Assembly (NCBI GenBank): GCA_031283385.1
Contig: JAITBW010000003.1
Location: forward strand, 1-14,145
DNA: 14,145 nucleotides
Origin: Nitrososphaerota archaeon
GTDB taxonomy: Archaea; Thermoproteota; Bathyarchaeia; Bathyarchaeales; Bathycorpusculaceae
Direction: 5' to 3'
The position numbers and the translations under genes were made by a program. Below, one piece after another: positions 1 through 6,896 of this stretch. The notes beneath the pieces are model-generated. The model searched no databases and was not told the origin of the DNA. It worked only from the letters and a program-made list of their open reading frames with translations. Position 1 is the first letter of the stretch. Every line of letters begins with the position of its first letter.

Positions 1-839
1 CTATTAGAAAACAGGAAGACATGTTTTACCTAATCACAACACGCGGATGCACTGCCTGGTGCAACTTTTGTGCCGCTGTCCGCATGTTTGGACAAAGATA
101 CCGCGTACGCAGCATCCAAAACGTTGTTGACGAACTTGAATTTCTACACAAAACATACAATGCAGAAAACTTCACTTTCTGTGACGACGCATTCACCGTT
201 GATATGAAACGCACTGAAGAATTATGCGAAGAAATTAACAGACGCAACTTACACATTAAATGGAATATGGGTACCCGCGTTGATAGAGTCAGTAAAGAAC
301 TGCTTCAAAAAATGAAAGACGCTGGCTGCGTCTCAATGTGGTGCGGTCTTGAGTCAGGAACTCAGGAAGTACTAAACGGCATGCATAAGGGAATTTCAAC
401 TGACCAAACCAGAAGATCACTAAAATGGGTTAGAGAATTAGGCTTAAAACCAACACCCAACGTACTCCTAGGCTATCCCGGCGAAACCATGGAATCCGCT
501 TTAAAATCAATAAAATTCGCTGAAGAAGTAAGCCCAGACGAAATCGCTTACTATAACATAGCCACACCATACCCTGGCACACCCATGTATGATGAAGTAA
601 CGAAAAACGGCTGGATACGAAACACAAACTTTGACGACTACGATGCAACACAACCAATTTTCGAAACCCCGCAACTTAGCATGCAAAACCTACAAGATCT
701 ATATGACTACGCATTCAAAAGCTTCTACACACGACCCGGCTATGTCCTGCGCATGTGGCGTAAAGGTTTCAGCTCAGGATACGCCGCAACAAAAAGCTAC
801 ATCTATTTCAAACGCAAAAAAACCTCAATAAAAAAATAA
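1..839 (+). CDS. Radical SAM enzyme, B12-binding-type subgroup (5' partial)
   Basis: An iron-sulfur, S-adenosylmethionine-dependent radical enzyme; the substrate is unknown. Counting from the ATG at 21, the cluster motif is C10-x3-C14-x2-C17 in the context TTRGCTAWCNFC. It is followed by a FCDDAF segment and a GLESGTQEVLNGMHKG segment, both typical of the BchE-like family that carries an N-terminal cobalamin-binding domain. The reading frame stays open from the ATG to the window edge and encodes IRKQED just before it. In this family that stretch precedes the radical SAM core, so the ATG at 21 is probably internal and the cobalamin domain should lie upstream, outside the window. The stop is TAA at 837-839. 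The gene converges on the next one, with only 76 bases between. Being radical SAM is near certain; the B12 subgroup is inferred from sequence style. Confidence 0.85.
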   Translation, partial: IRKQEDMFYLITTRGCTAWCNFCAAVRMFGQRYRVRSIQNVVDELEFLHKTYNAENFTFCDDAFTVDMKRTEELCEEINRRNLHIKWNMGTRVDRVSKELLQKMKDAGCVSMWCGLESGTQEVLNGMHKGISTDQTRRSLKWVRELGLKPTPNVLLGYPGETMESALKSIKFAEEVSPDEIAYYNIATPYPGTPMYDEVTKNGWIRNTNFDDYDATQPIFETPQLSMQNLQDLYDYAFKSFYTRPGYVLRMWRKGFSSGYAATKSYIYFKRKKTSIKK

Positions 840-843
840 ACAA

Positions 844-856
844 CTTTACTTTTTAT
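844..856 (+). terminator. Oligo-T tract after the first radical SAM gene
   Basis: A TTTACTTTTT run (845-854) begins six bases after the stop codon. Archaeal RNA polymerase commonly terminates at T tracts without needing a hairpin. The position between convergent genes fits. It is short, so support is modest. Confidence 0.4.
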
Positions 857-887
857 AAAACAAACTAGCTGAAAATACTCGACGTTA

Positions 888-905
888 AGAAACAAAAAAA
901 GAAAA
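888..905 (-). terminator. Oligo-T tract after the six-helix membrane protein gene
   Basis: Read on the minus strand, this A-rich stretch becomes TTTTCTTTTTTTGTTTC, starting about ten bases past the stop of the membrane protein gene. It is a good archaeal oligo-T terminator candidate and pairs with the opposite-strand tract at 844-856 to insulate the two convergent genes. Confidence 0.5.
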
Positions 906-915
906 GTGGTTGGTT

Positions 916-1629
916 TTAATATTGCTTTCTCGCGGTCAGACCGTACCAAGACATAACTTTTGCAAGTATTGGCACGATAACACCTAAGGCAATGCTTGGT
1001 ACGAAAGAGATAAAGAGTGCATATCCCAAGTCACCATTCCACATGTCTATAGACATCTGTCTTGATGGTTCTAGCGCGTATTGATTGTTCATGAATAGCT
1101 GTATCAATGTAGTTGTTAATGATGCAGTTAAGCCTGCTCCAAGCATTCGTTTAAAGTTTGTTGATCCGCCACTTAATGCGCCTGCCATGTAACCAATGAT
1201 TATTGCATTGACTAAGTAAAACAGCATTGCCATGTCGCCGAAGAAATTGTATTCCATGCCATACATTACATACATTATGCTAGAATTGCCTGCGACTGCT
1301 AAATAGTATGCACCGCCCATGATGACACCGGCTGCACCACCTGCCCATTTGTTCCATACAAGACCAAGAACTAGTGGTATGCCTAGTACAATCATTTGAG
1401 TAAAGCCTTGTGTTAGAATTACAGCGATTGTTACACCGAGACCTTCGTCACTGCCAAGCACATGGTACGCACCAGTTGGATTAACGTAGACTGCGAGCAC
1501 AAAAATGAGCAACACCAGAATCATTGGCACAATAAAACCGTAGAGAATAGTTGATAGATTAAATCTTTCTGTTTCCAAAGTTTTCACTTTCTTTGATATC
1601 ACTTTTATGTAACAATATCGTTTAGGCAT
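916..1629 (-). CDS. Uncharacterised polytopic membrane protein, about six helices
   Basis: I do not recognise the family. The 237-residue product has a basic N-terminus (about residues 1-23) and then roughly six hydrophobic segments near residues 28-50, 66-92, 97-118, 130-152, 160-180 and 201-225, many rich in glycine and alanine. It ends in a short basic tail (TARKQY). The size and small-residue-rich helices would suit a small carrier, a transporter component or a scaffold, but no signature residues support any of these. The start is uncertain. The ATG at 1629 has only a weak ribosome-binding site, and an A/T-rich box sits immediately upstream (about 1633-1644). If that box is the TATA element, translation would begin at a later GTG (1602 or 1587) or TTG (1578). 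It lies downstream of the amidohydrolase on the same strand, behind a possible terminator, so co-transcription is doubtful. Confidence 0.7.
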   Translation of the reverse strand: MPKRYCYIKVISKKVKTLETERFNLSTILYGFIVPMILVLLIFVLAVYVNPTGAYHVLGSDEGLGVTIAVILTQGFTQMIVLGIPLVLGLVWNKWAGGAAGVIMGGAYYLAVAGNSSIMYVMYGMEYNFFGDMAMLFYLVNAIIIGYMAGALSGGSTNFKRMLGAGLTASLTTTLIQLFMNNQYALEPSRQMSIDMWNGDLGYALFISFVPSIALGVIVPILAKVMSWYGLTARKQY

Positions 1630-1678
1630 CCTAATAAATTTAATGCCTGATAATTGAATCGAAATGGCAAATTAACAT

Positions 1679-1707
1679 AAAAAAGCAGTCTTTAAGACGT
1701 ATTGTCT
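1679..1707 (-). terminator. Possible terminator after the amidohydrolase gene
   Basis: On the minus strand, a weak AGAC-aatac-GTCT stem overlapping the stop codon is followed, after about a dozen bases, by a TTTTTT tract (1679-1684). The stem alone is too weak to matter; the T tract carries most of the support. Confidence 0.4.
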
Positions 1708-3253
1708 AACTTTTAGAACAACAAACATCTCCATTAAAAACGACAAAACACACAAAAACATCAACTAATTCTTCAACAGCAACAGAAGTCGGATTTTTTG
1801 ATAAAACAACTAGATCTGCAAACTTACCTTGCTCTATAGACCCTTTATCTCCAAATTCTGAAACCGTTTGCGCCGCAAACTCTGTATACATCTGCAATGC
1901 TTCAAAAACAGACACTTTATGTTCACCCCCCCGTTTAATTGCCGCTTCAACACCGCGCAGCGGATTAAGTGGCTCCATAGGACAATCTGACCCTGCAGAA
2001 ACTAAAATACCGCTATTAAACAATGCCTTAACAGGAAACAGCCAAAATGCCCTCTTTTCACCTAAATGCTTTTCCACAGACCAAACAGAAAACTCGGAGG
2101 CAATTACACAAGGTTGTATTGATACTGTGACATCTAACTCTTTTATACAACACAATAATTGCTGGTTCAAAACTGCCGCTTGCTCTATACGAGGACGTGG
2201 AACCATAAAATTTCTACTACTATTCTGTATTATGCTTAACGCCTCATGAATTGCTCTATCTCCAACAGCATGTATAATGAGCTGTAAACCAGCGTTTTGA
2301 ATTTTATCTGCAAGCACAATTCCTTCATTTTGTTGACAAACGAGTTTTCCCTGATCTGTTGAGGTATCACTATAGGACTCACACAATGCTGCAGTTCTAG
2401 ACGCTAAATAACCATCTACAAAAATTATTGCTCCGCCAAGTTTGAAACGGTCATTTTCAAGCTGCTTTAGATTTTGTAGTGCAATATCCAACAAATTTGT
2501 TGGCACAATCAAATAAACCCTTAAAGGCAAACCGTTTGTTTCAACCAATTTTTTAATTATTGCTACTTCTACCTCTGAGAGCACAATCCACTGAACGCTT
2601 GTTATGCCCACTTGAACAATTTTTTTCAGAGCTAACTCTGTAGCGTTATACAGTTCTTGCTGAGTAGGTTCTGGAATAACATGCCAAACAAGATTTGTAG
2701 CTTGATCTCGCAAAACCCCTGTAGGTTTACCAGCTGTATCCCTTTCTATACCCGCACCATTTTGTTGACTTATTTTAGCAACTTCCAGTGCCTTACTATT
2801 AACAACACATACCTGCCCTGACTGGCAATACAACACTACAGGATTGTCAGGTACTACAGCATCCAATTCTTGGCAGGTCGGTAAACGCTTCTCTAAAAGC
2901 CCATCAGAATCTAATGCTCTGCCCAAAATCCATCCGCTACTATTCACACCTTTTATGCGTTCAATTAATTGACTCTGAATTTCTCTAATTGAGACTACTT
3001 TTTGCAGATCTAACCATGTTAACATTCTACCATAATCAACGACATGCATATGTGTATCAATGAAACCTGGCATGACCGTTTTACCATCAAGATAAATTAC
3101 ACGTGTCCTTTCATCAACATACTGCTCTACTTCTCTATCGCTACCAACATACAAAATTCTGTTACCTTTAATAGCGATAGCTTGCGCTGATGGCGTTTTA
3201 GGATTCATTGTTATAATGTTTCCGTTAAACAAAACTAAATCTGCAAAGGTCAT
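1706..3253 (-). CDS. YtcJ-type metal-dependent amidohydrolase
   Basis: A predicted cytoplasmic hydrolase of the amidohydrolase superfamily (YtcJ/AepA-like branch); the substrate is unknown. The N-terminal part has the composite beta domain (ADLVLFNGNIITMNP; GNRILYVGS; VIYLDGKTVMPGFIDTHMH). With the start chosen here, the metal-binding pair is H68-x-H70. Later come IIHAVGDRAIHEAL, which supplies the second histidine region, and SAGSDCPMEPLNPL, which holds the catalytic aspartate. The C-terminus returns to the beta domain (GSIEQGKFADLVVL). About 515 residues is normal for the family. I start at the ATG at 3253 because GGAG lies 10 bases upstream and a TATA-like GTATATTG at about 3300-3307 would start the transcript near 3277. 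That transcript would exclude the in-frame ATG-like start at 3289, which adds 12 polar residues with no family counterpart. The gene is divergent from the SPASM enzyme. Confidence 0.88.
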   Translation of the reverse strand: MTFADLVLFNGNIITMNPKTPSAQAIAIKGNRILYVGSDREVEQYVDERTRVIYLDGKTVMPGFIDTHMHVVDYGRMLTWLDLQKVVSIREIQSQLIERIKGVNSSGWILGRALDSDGLLEKRLPTCQELDAVVPDNPVVLYCQSGQVCVVNSKALEVAKISQQNGAGIERDTAGKPTGVLRDQATNLVWHVIPEPTQQELYNATELALKKIVQVGITSVQWIVLSEVEVAIIKKLVETNGLPLRVYLIVPTNLLDIALQNLKQLENDRFKLGGAIIFVDGYLASRTAALCESYSDTSTDQGKLVCQQNEGIVLADKIQNAGLQLIIHAVGDRAIHEALSIIQNSSRNFMVPRPRIEQAAVLNQQLLCCIKELDVTVSIQPCVIASEFSVWSVEKHLGEKRAFWLFPVKALFNSGILVSAGSDCPMEPLNPLRGVEAAIKRGGEHKVSVFEALQMYTEFAAQTVSEFGDKGSIEQGKFADLVVLSKNPTSVAVEELVDVFVCFVVFNGDVCCSKS

Positions 3254-3299
3254 ACAATTACGTCTCCATTTTGTATTGCTACTGGTCATTTATTGCTTA

Positions 3300-3307
3300 T
3301 CAATATA
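3300..3307 (-). promoter_or_regulatory. TATA-like box for the amidohydrolase gene
   Basis: On the minus strand this reads approximately GTATATTG. It lies about 47-54 bases before the preferred ATG at 3253, leaving room for a transcript start near 3277 and the GGAG ribosome-binding site. Position and composition are the only evidence. Confidence 0.35.
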
Positions 3308-3308
3308 C

Positions 3309-3368
3309 CTTTTTTAAAAACAGCTTTATTGTAAAAATCTTTTTTAGGAACAGCCTTCTAATAAAATT
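3309..3368 (+). repeat. Tandem imperfect direct repeat, period 30, before the SPASM gene
   Basis: Two 30-base units lie head to tail, at 3309-3338 and 3339-3368. Each begins CTTTTTTA, continues with AACAGC at the same offset and ends in an A-rich stretch. I count about 23 matching positions of 30. The second unit runs into the 16-base near-palindrome CTAATAAAATTATTAG (3358-3373, arms of 7). The block fills most of the divergent promoter region and could be duplicated promoter or operator sequence. Low complexity accounts for some of the similarity. Confidence 0.45.
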
Positions 3369-3384
3369 ATTAGTACATAACATA

Positions 3385-3388
3385 GAGG
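3385..3388 (+). promoter_or_regulatory. Ribosome-binding site of the SPASM gene
   Basis: GAGG lies 9 bases before the ATG at 3398 and supports that start over internal ATGs at codons 8 and 9. Confidence 0.5.
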
Positions 3389-3397
3389 CTGTTTTAT

Positions 3398-4486
3398 ATG
3401 ACAAAAAAAGGTCCTTTAATGATGACTTCATGGAGAACAACTGGTGCTTGTAATGCACGTTGTAGATACTGCAATGTAGATGCAACCGGTAAAAAAGCTG
3501 ACAAGGAGTTAACAACTCAAGAAGCCTTAGACTTAGTTGATAAAGTCTACGATTTTGGAGTTAGCTGGTTTGGTCTTAAAGGAGGCGAACCGCTTATGCG
3601 AAAAGACATATTTGAAATAGTTGCATATGCGAAAAGCAAAGGGCTCAATGTATGTCTCTTAACTAATGGCTGTTTTGTTGATGGCGAAATATATGATAAT
3701 ATTGTTAAACATCAGGTCTGGGGCTCTGTAAGTATAGATGGACCTGAAGAAATTAATGACCAACTCAGAGGGAAGGGTTCATATCAAAAAGCTCTAGCGG
3801 CAATTGAGAAACTATCTGCAGGAAAAATACTCAATGGTCTTGCTGCTGCTATAACTTCAGTAAACTATACCAATTTAGACCATGTTTGTGAGCTCGCTGA
3901 AAAATATCATGCCAACTTTGTTTGGTTTAACCATTTAGTACCTAGTGGGCGGGCTAAAGACCAAGTAGATGATTTAAGCCCTACTCCAGAGCAACTTGAG
4001 GAAGCACTAAATCGTATCTGGGATTTATCGGTTAAATACGATGGCGTATTTGACATACATGTACACTGTCCACATTTTGCCCGTGTTGTTAAACAACGGG
4101 ATATACCTAATTTTGAAGAGTGGTATGAACACAAATTCCATGGTAAATGTACCTATTTTGCATTTGGTGGCTACATTAGTATTATTGAAAACGGCAATTT
4201 GATTCCCTGCTTCTATACTGATCTCCGCCCGATGGAGCCTATGAATATAGGAAACATTCGTGATGACAAGTCTCTATTGCAGGTCTGGGAAGAAATGAAA
4301 GTTTCACCATACTACAGTAGTTTTCGTGACAGATCTATCCTTAAGGGTAAATGTGGTGTCTGCGAGTACCGAGAAATTTGTGGTGGCTGCAGGAATCGCG
4401 CATATGCTTTAACAGGTGACATTTATGGTCAAGATGATGCTTGTGCGTACATACCTAAAGTGATGCGTGAGAACTCAAAAACGTGA
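3398..4486 (+). CDS. Radical SAM/SPASM enzyme, AhbC/AhbD/NirJ-like style
   Basis: A cytoplasmic radical SAM enzyme with a C-terminal SPASM domain carrying auxiliary iron-sulfur clusters. The radical SAM cluster motif is C18-x3-C22-x2-C25 (CNARCRYC), followed by GGEP at 62-65. The SPASM half has all seven expected cysteines: C251-x14-G266-x4-C271, then C319-x2-C322-x5-C328-x2-C331 and C349. The tail CGVCEYREICGGC with RAYALTGD closely resembles the group that includes the haem and haem d1 enzymes AhbC, AhbD and NirJ. That group also has peptide-modifying and unassigned members, so the substrate is open. The 362-residue length is normal and no domain is missing. The C331 spacing (x2 where the canonical SPASM pattern has x3) is slightly unusual. 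I looked for a short precursor-peptide gene on either side and found none. The neighbours are a divergent amidohydrolase and a downstream surface propeller gene. Confidence 0.9.
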   Translation: MTKKGPLMMTSWRTTGACNARCRYCNVDATGKKADKELTTQEALDLVDKVYDFGVSWFGLKGGEPLMRKDIFEIVAYAKSKGLNVCLLTNGCFVDGEIYDNIVKHQVWGSVSIDGPEEINDQLRGKGSYQKALAAIEKLSAGKILNGLAAAITSVNYTNLDHVCELAEKYHANFVWFNHLVPSGRAKDQVDDLSPTPEQLEEALNRIWDLSVKYDGVFDIHVHCPHFARVVKQRDIPNFEEWYEHKFHGKCTYFAFGGYISIIENGNLIPCFYTDLRPMEPMNIGNIRDDKSLLQVWEEMKVSPYYSSFRDRSILKGKCGVCEYREICGGCRNRAYALTGDIYGQDDACAYIPKVMRENSKT

Positions 4487-4507
4487 AAGAAATAATCCCC
4501 ACATGTC

Positions 4508-4523
4508 TTTATTTTTTTGTTTT
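4508..4523 (+). terminator. Oligo-T terminator after the SPASM gene
   Basis: A T-rich run including seven consecutive T bases (4512-4518) begins 21 bases after the SPASM stop codon. This is a typical archaeal intrinsic terminator. It suggests the propeller gene is transcribed from its own promoter. Confidence 0.6.
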
Positions 4524-4532
4524 ATGAAATAT

Positions 4533-4597
4533 CTTTTTATTTACTTACAGCGTTTTATCAATAAACATCTTTTTAGTACATAATTGTACCTAAAAAG
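4533..4597 (+). promoter_or_regulatory. Leader of the propeller gene with a large imperfect inverted repeat
   Basis: The stretch contains a TATA-like T-rich box (about 4533-4543). It then has an inverted repeat whose arms are CTTTTTAGTACA (4569-4580) and TGTACCTAAAAAG (4585-4597), separated by TAAT. The arms pair fully except for one bulged C in the right arm. The inner GTACA/TGTAC part is perfect. The element lies near the expected transcript start and 15 bases before the ATG at 4613. It could be an operator for a dimeric regulator or a stem-loop at the start of the mRNA. Confidence 0.5.
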
Positions 4598-4612
4598 GCA
4601 GATGGATGTATT

Positions 4613-6874
4613 ATGAAGAGAAAAACAACATATCTCCTCCTGTTAGTGATTATGTTTCTTATCTTGTGCTCTATATGTGGTAGTATTTTAATGATGACAT
4701 CGCAATCTAAACTGGGTTCTTGGCCGATGTTTCATTATAATCTGCAGCGTACAGGTTATATAGATACTGATCCGCCATTAACTAATGAGACATTATGGCG
4801 TTTTAATACTGGTGGTCAAATGGGTTCGCCTACTGTTCAGGATGGTGTTGTGTATGTGGGTGGTTATGATCATAAAATTTATGCTTTTGATGCTGAAACT
4901 GGTGTAGTGCTTTGGAATTATACAACTGATGGTATTATAGTTTCTAGACCTGCGGTTGTTGATGGTTTGGTTTATGTTGGTTCAGAAGATAATTATCTTT
5001 ATGCGATAGATGCGCAAACGGGCGATTTAGTTTGGAAGTATAAAACGGGTTATTATGTGGATTCTGATCCTGCAGTTAGTAACGGTGTAGTTTATGTGGG
5101 TTCTGAGGATCAGAATGTTTATGCTTTAAATGCTAAAACTGGCGAAAAAATCTGGAATTATACTACTGGTGGTCAAATAATGCTCTCTTCACCAACGGTA
5201 GTTGATGAAGTTGTGTACATTGGTGTGTTAGACCATAAACTTTATGCTTTAAACGCTACGAACGGTGATTTAATCTGGACATATGTTACGGGCGATAACA
5301 TTATTTCCACTCCAGCTTTCTCAGAGGATATTGTCTATGTGGGGTCATTAGATAACAATATTTACGCTATAGACGCTCGCACAGGTGCACACCTGTGGAC
5401 TTTTAGCACTTGTGGCGAAGTGTTTTCTTCTCCTGCAATTTCAGACGGACTAGTGTTTATCGGCTCATCTGATGGCAATATTTACGCGTTAAACGCAACT
5501 GATGGCATGTTTACTTGGAAATACACGACAGATGATGCTGTTTCGTCTCCCCCAAGAGTGGTAAATAGCGTTGTTTATGTGGGTTCTCATGATGGTAACA
5601 TTTATGCGTTAAATAGCCAAAACGGGAAACTTTTTTGGCAGTATAGCACTAATGATATAGTGTATTCCCAACCTGCTGTTGACGATAGATACGTATTTGT
5701 CGGTGGCTGTGACGGTAAATTCTATGCCATAAACACTGATTCTGGAAACTTGGTCTGGAGTTTTAGAAGTGGCGGTAAAGTAGATTCTTCTCCCACTGTA
5801 TCACAGGGCGTTATCTATATTGGTGTACATAATGGTGCACTGTACGCTCTGAACGCTTCTACTGGTATGGTAGGCTACGATTTAGAACAGCACAATAATG
5901 CGATTTGGAGCTTTCAAGCTAATGACATGATAATGTTCTCTTCACCTGCTATAAGTAATGGACTAGCATATGTTGGTTCATATGATGGTAATGTTTATGC
6001 CATTAACATTACGACTGGGCAGCAGAAATGGAGTTTTCTAACTGGTTATGCTGTTGTTTCTTCACCTGTAGTTTATAACGACATAGTCTATATTGGCTCT
6101 GAGGATTACCAACTTTACGCGTTAAACGCTGAAACTGGCACTCTTGTTTGGAACCATACCTTTGAGGACATGATTATAACTTCGTCTCCCGCAATTTCAG
6201 ATAACACTGTGTACATAGGTTCTATGGATCATAATGTGTATGCCCTTAACGCCAAAACTGGGGTTCAACTTTGGAGTTATACCACTGATGGCATCGTAAC
6301 TTCAACTCCTGTAGTATCAAAAGGTCTATTTTATGTGGGTTCTTATGATAGTAACATTTATGCTCTAAATGCTAAAGATGGTCGTTTAGTCTGGAGCTAC
6401 ACTACTGGTAATAGTATAGCCTCTTCTGTCGCAATAGCCAATGGAGTAGCATATGTGGGTTCGGATGACGGTAAATTATACGCGTTGGATGCTGCTTCAG
6501 GTAATTTAAAGTGGAGTTACCAAACCGATGGAGAAGTAGCTTCTGCACCCACAGTAGCAAGAAATATGGTATTTTTTGGTTCATATGACAACAAAATTTA
6601 CGCACTAAATACTCTGGATGGTAGTCTTGTCTGGAGTTATCAAACTGACGGTTGGATAGTTTCTTCCCCCACAGTTGTCAACGGCGTCTTATACATTGGC
6701 TCTTATGATCATTCTGTATATGCCATCGGTACCATTCAAGACATACAAAATCCTATAGGTTCCACTCTACTAATTATCCTTATAATAATAGCTAGTTTAC
6801 TTGTGGTACTTCTTTTTGGTTTTTTCTATTGGCGAAAACGTCAGTGGGTAAACTTTAAAGAAGGGCTTTTGTAA
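4613..6874 (+). CDS. Membrane-anchored surface protein with 16 PQQ-like propeller repeats
   Basis: A 753-residue protein predicted to sit outside the membrane. A signal-anchor helix spans about residues 7-28. The typical entry motif WPMFHYNLQRTGY follows at about 37-49. Sixteen repeats of about 40 residues then run from about residue 62 to 705, each with the pattern W-S/N-Y-T-T-D-G ... SSPTV ... VYVGS-D ... IYALNA-TG. A C-terminal helix (about 723-745) is followed by the basic tail RKRQ, giving a second anchor with a cytoplasmic end. Such repeats fold as beta-propeller blades; family members scaffold or bind ligands, and most archaeal ones have no known cofactor. Sixteen blades suggest two eight-bladed propellers. 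A 12-residue insertion (5866-5901) occurs at the end of repeat 9. The catalytic residues of PQQ alcohol dehydrogenases are not evident, so I do not call it a dehydrogenase. The ribosome-binding site is weak. The barrel protein gene follows after 22 bases. Confidence 0.88.
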   Translation: MKRKTTYLLLLVIMFLILCSICGSILMMTSQSKLGSWPMFHYNLQRTGYIDTDPPLTNETLWRFNTGGQMGSPTVQDGVVYVGGYDHKIYAFDAETGVVLWNYTTDGIIVSRPAVVDGLVYVGSEDNYLYAIDAQTGDLVWKYKTGYYVDSDPAVSNGVVYVGSEDQNVYALNAKTGEKIWNYTTGGQIMLSSPTVVDEVVYIGVLDHKLYALNATNGDLIWTYVTGDNIISTPAFSEDIVYVGSLDNNIYAIDARTGAHLWTFSTCGEVFSSPAISDGLVFIGSSDGNIYALNATDGMFTWKYTTDDAVSSPPRVVNSVVYVGSHDGNIYALNSQNGKLFWQYSTNDIVYSQPAVDDRYVFVGGCDGKFYAINTDSGNLVWSFRSGGKVDSSPTVSQGVIYIGVHNGALYALNASTGMVGYDLEQHNNAIWSFQANDMIMFSSPAISNGLAYVGSYDGNVYAINITTGQQKWSFLTGYAVVSSPVVYNDIVYIGSEDYQLYALNAETGTLVWNHTFEDMIITSSPAISDNTVYIGSMDHNVYALNAKTGVQLWSYTTDGIVTSTPVVSKGLFYVGSYDSNIYALNAKDGRLVWSYTTGNSIASSVAIANGVAYVGSDDGKLYALDAASGNLKWSYQTDGEVASAPTVARNMVFFGSYDNKIYALNTLDGSLVWSYQTDGWIVSSPTVVNGVLYIGSYDHSVYAIGTIQDIQNPIGSTLLIILIIIASLLVVLLFGFFYWRKRQWVNFKEGLL
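4796..6730 (+). repeat. Sixteen tandem coding repeats of about 120 bases
   Basis: This is the DNA-level unit array behind the propeller blades. Each unit encodes one blade with a conserved TATGC(T/G)-TTAAA-type segment for YALN. Units have diverged in sequence, so this is an old array rather than a recent expansion. Only one unit carries a clear insertion (5866-5901). Confidence 0.8.
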
Positions 6875-6896
6875 ACTCTGTATAGGCTGAATATTA

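Noticed and set aside
3271..3515. Small open frames (60 and 71 codons) on both strands over the divergent region, considered as possible precursor peptides for the SPASM enzyme
   Set aside because: They run into the SPASM coding sequence in other frames, lack ribosome-binding sites, and show none of the repeated Cys/Thr-rich core or leader patterns of peptide substrates.
4796..6730. CRISPR or recent satellite-like DNA repeat
   Set aside because: The periodicity is in coding sequence with codon-level divergence, and there are no spacers; it is explained by propeller blades.
4613..6874. PQQ-dependent alcohol dehydrogenase
   Set aside because: The repeats are of the PQQ-like propeller type, but there is no visible catalytic aspartate context, no adjacent-cysteine disulfide and no cytochrome domain.
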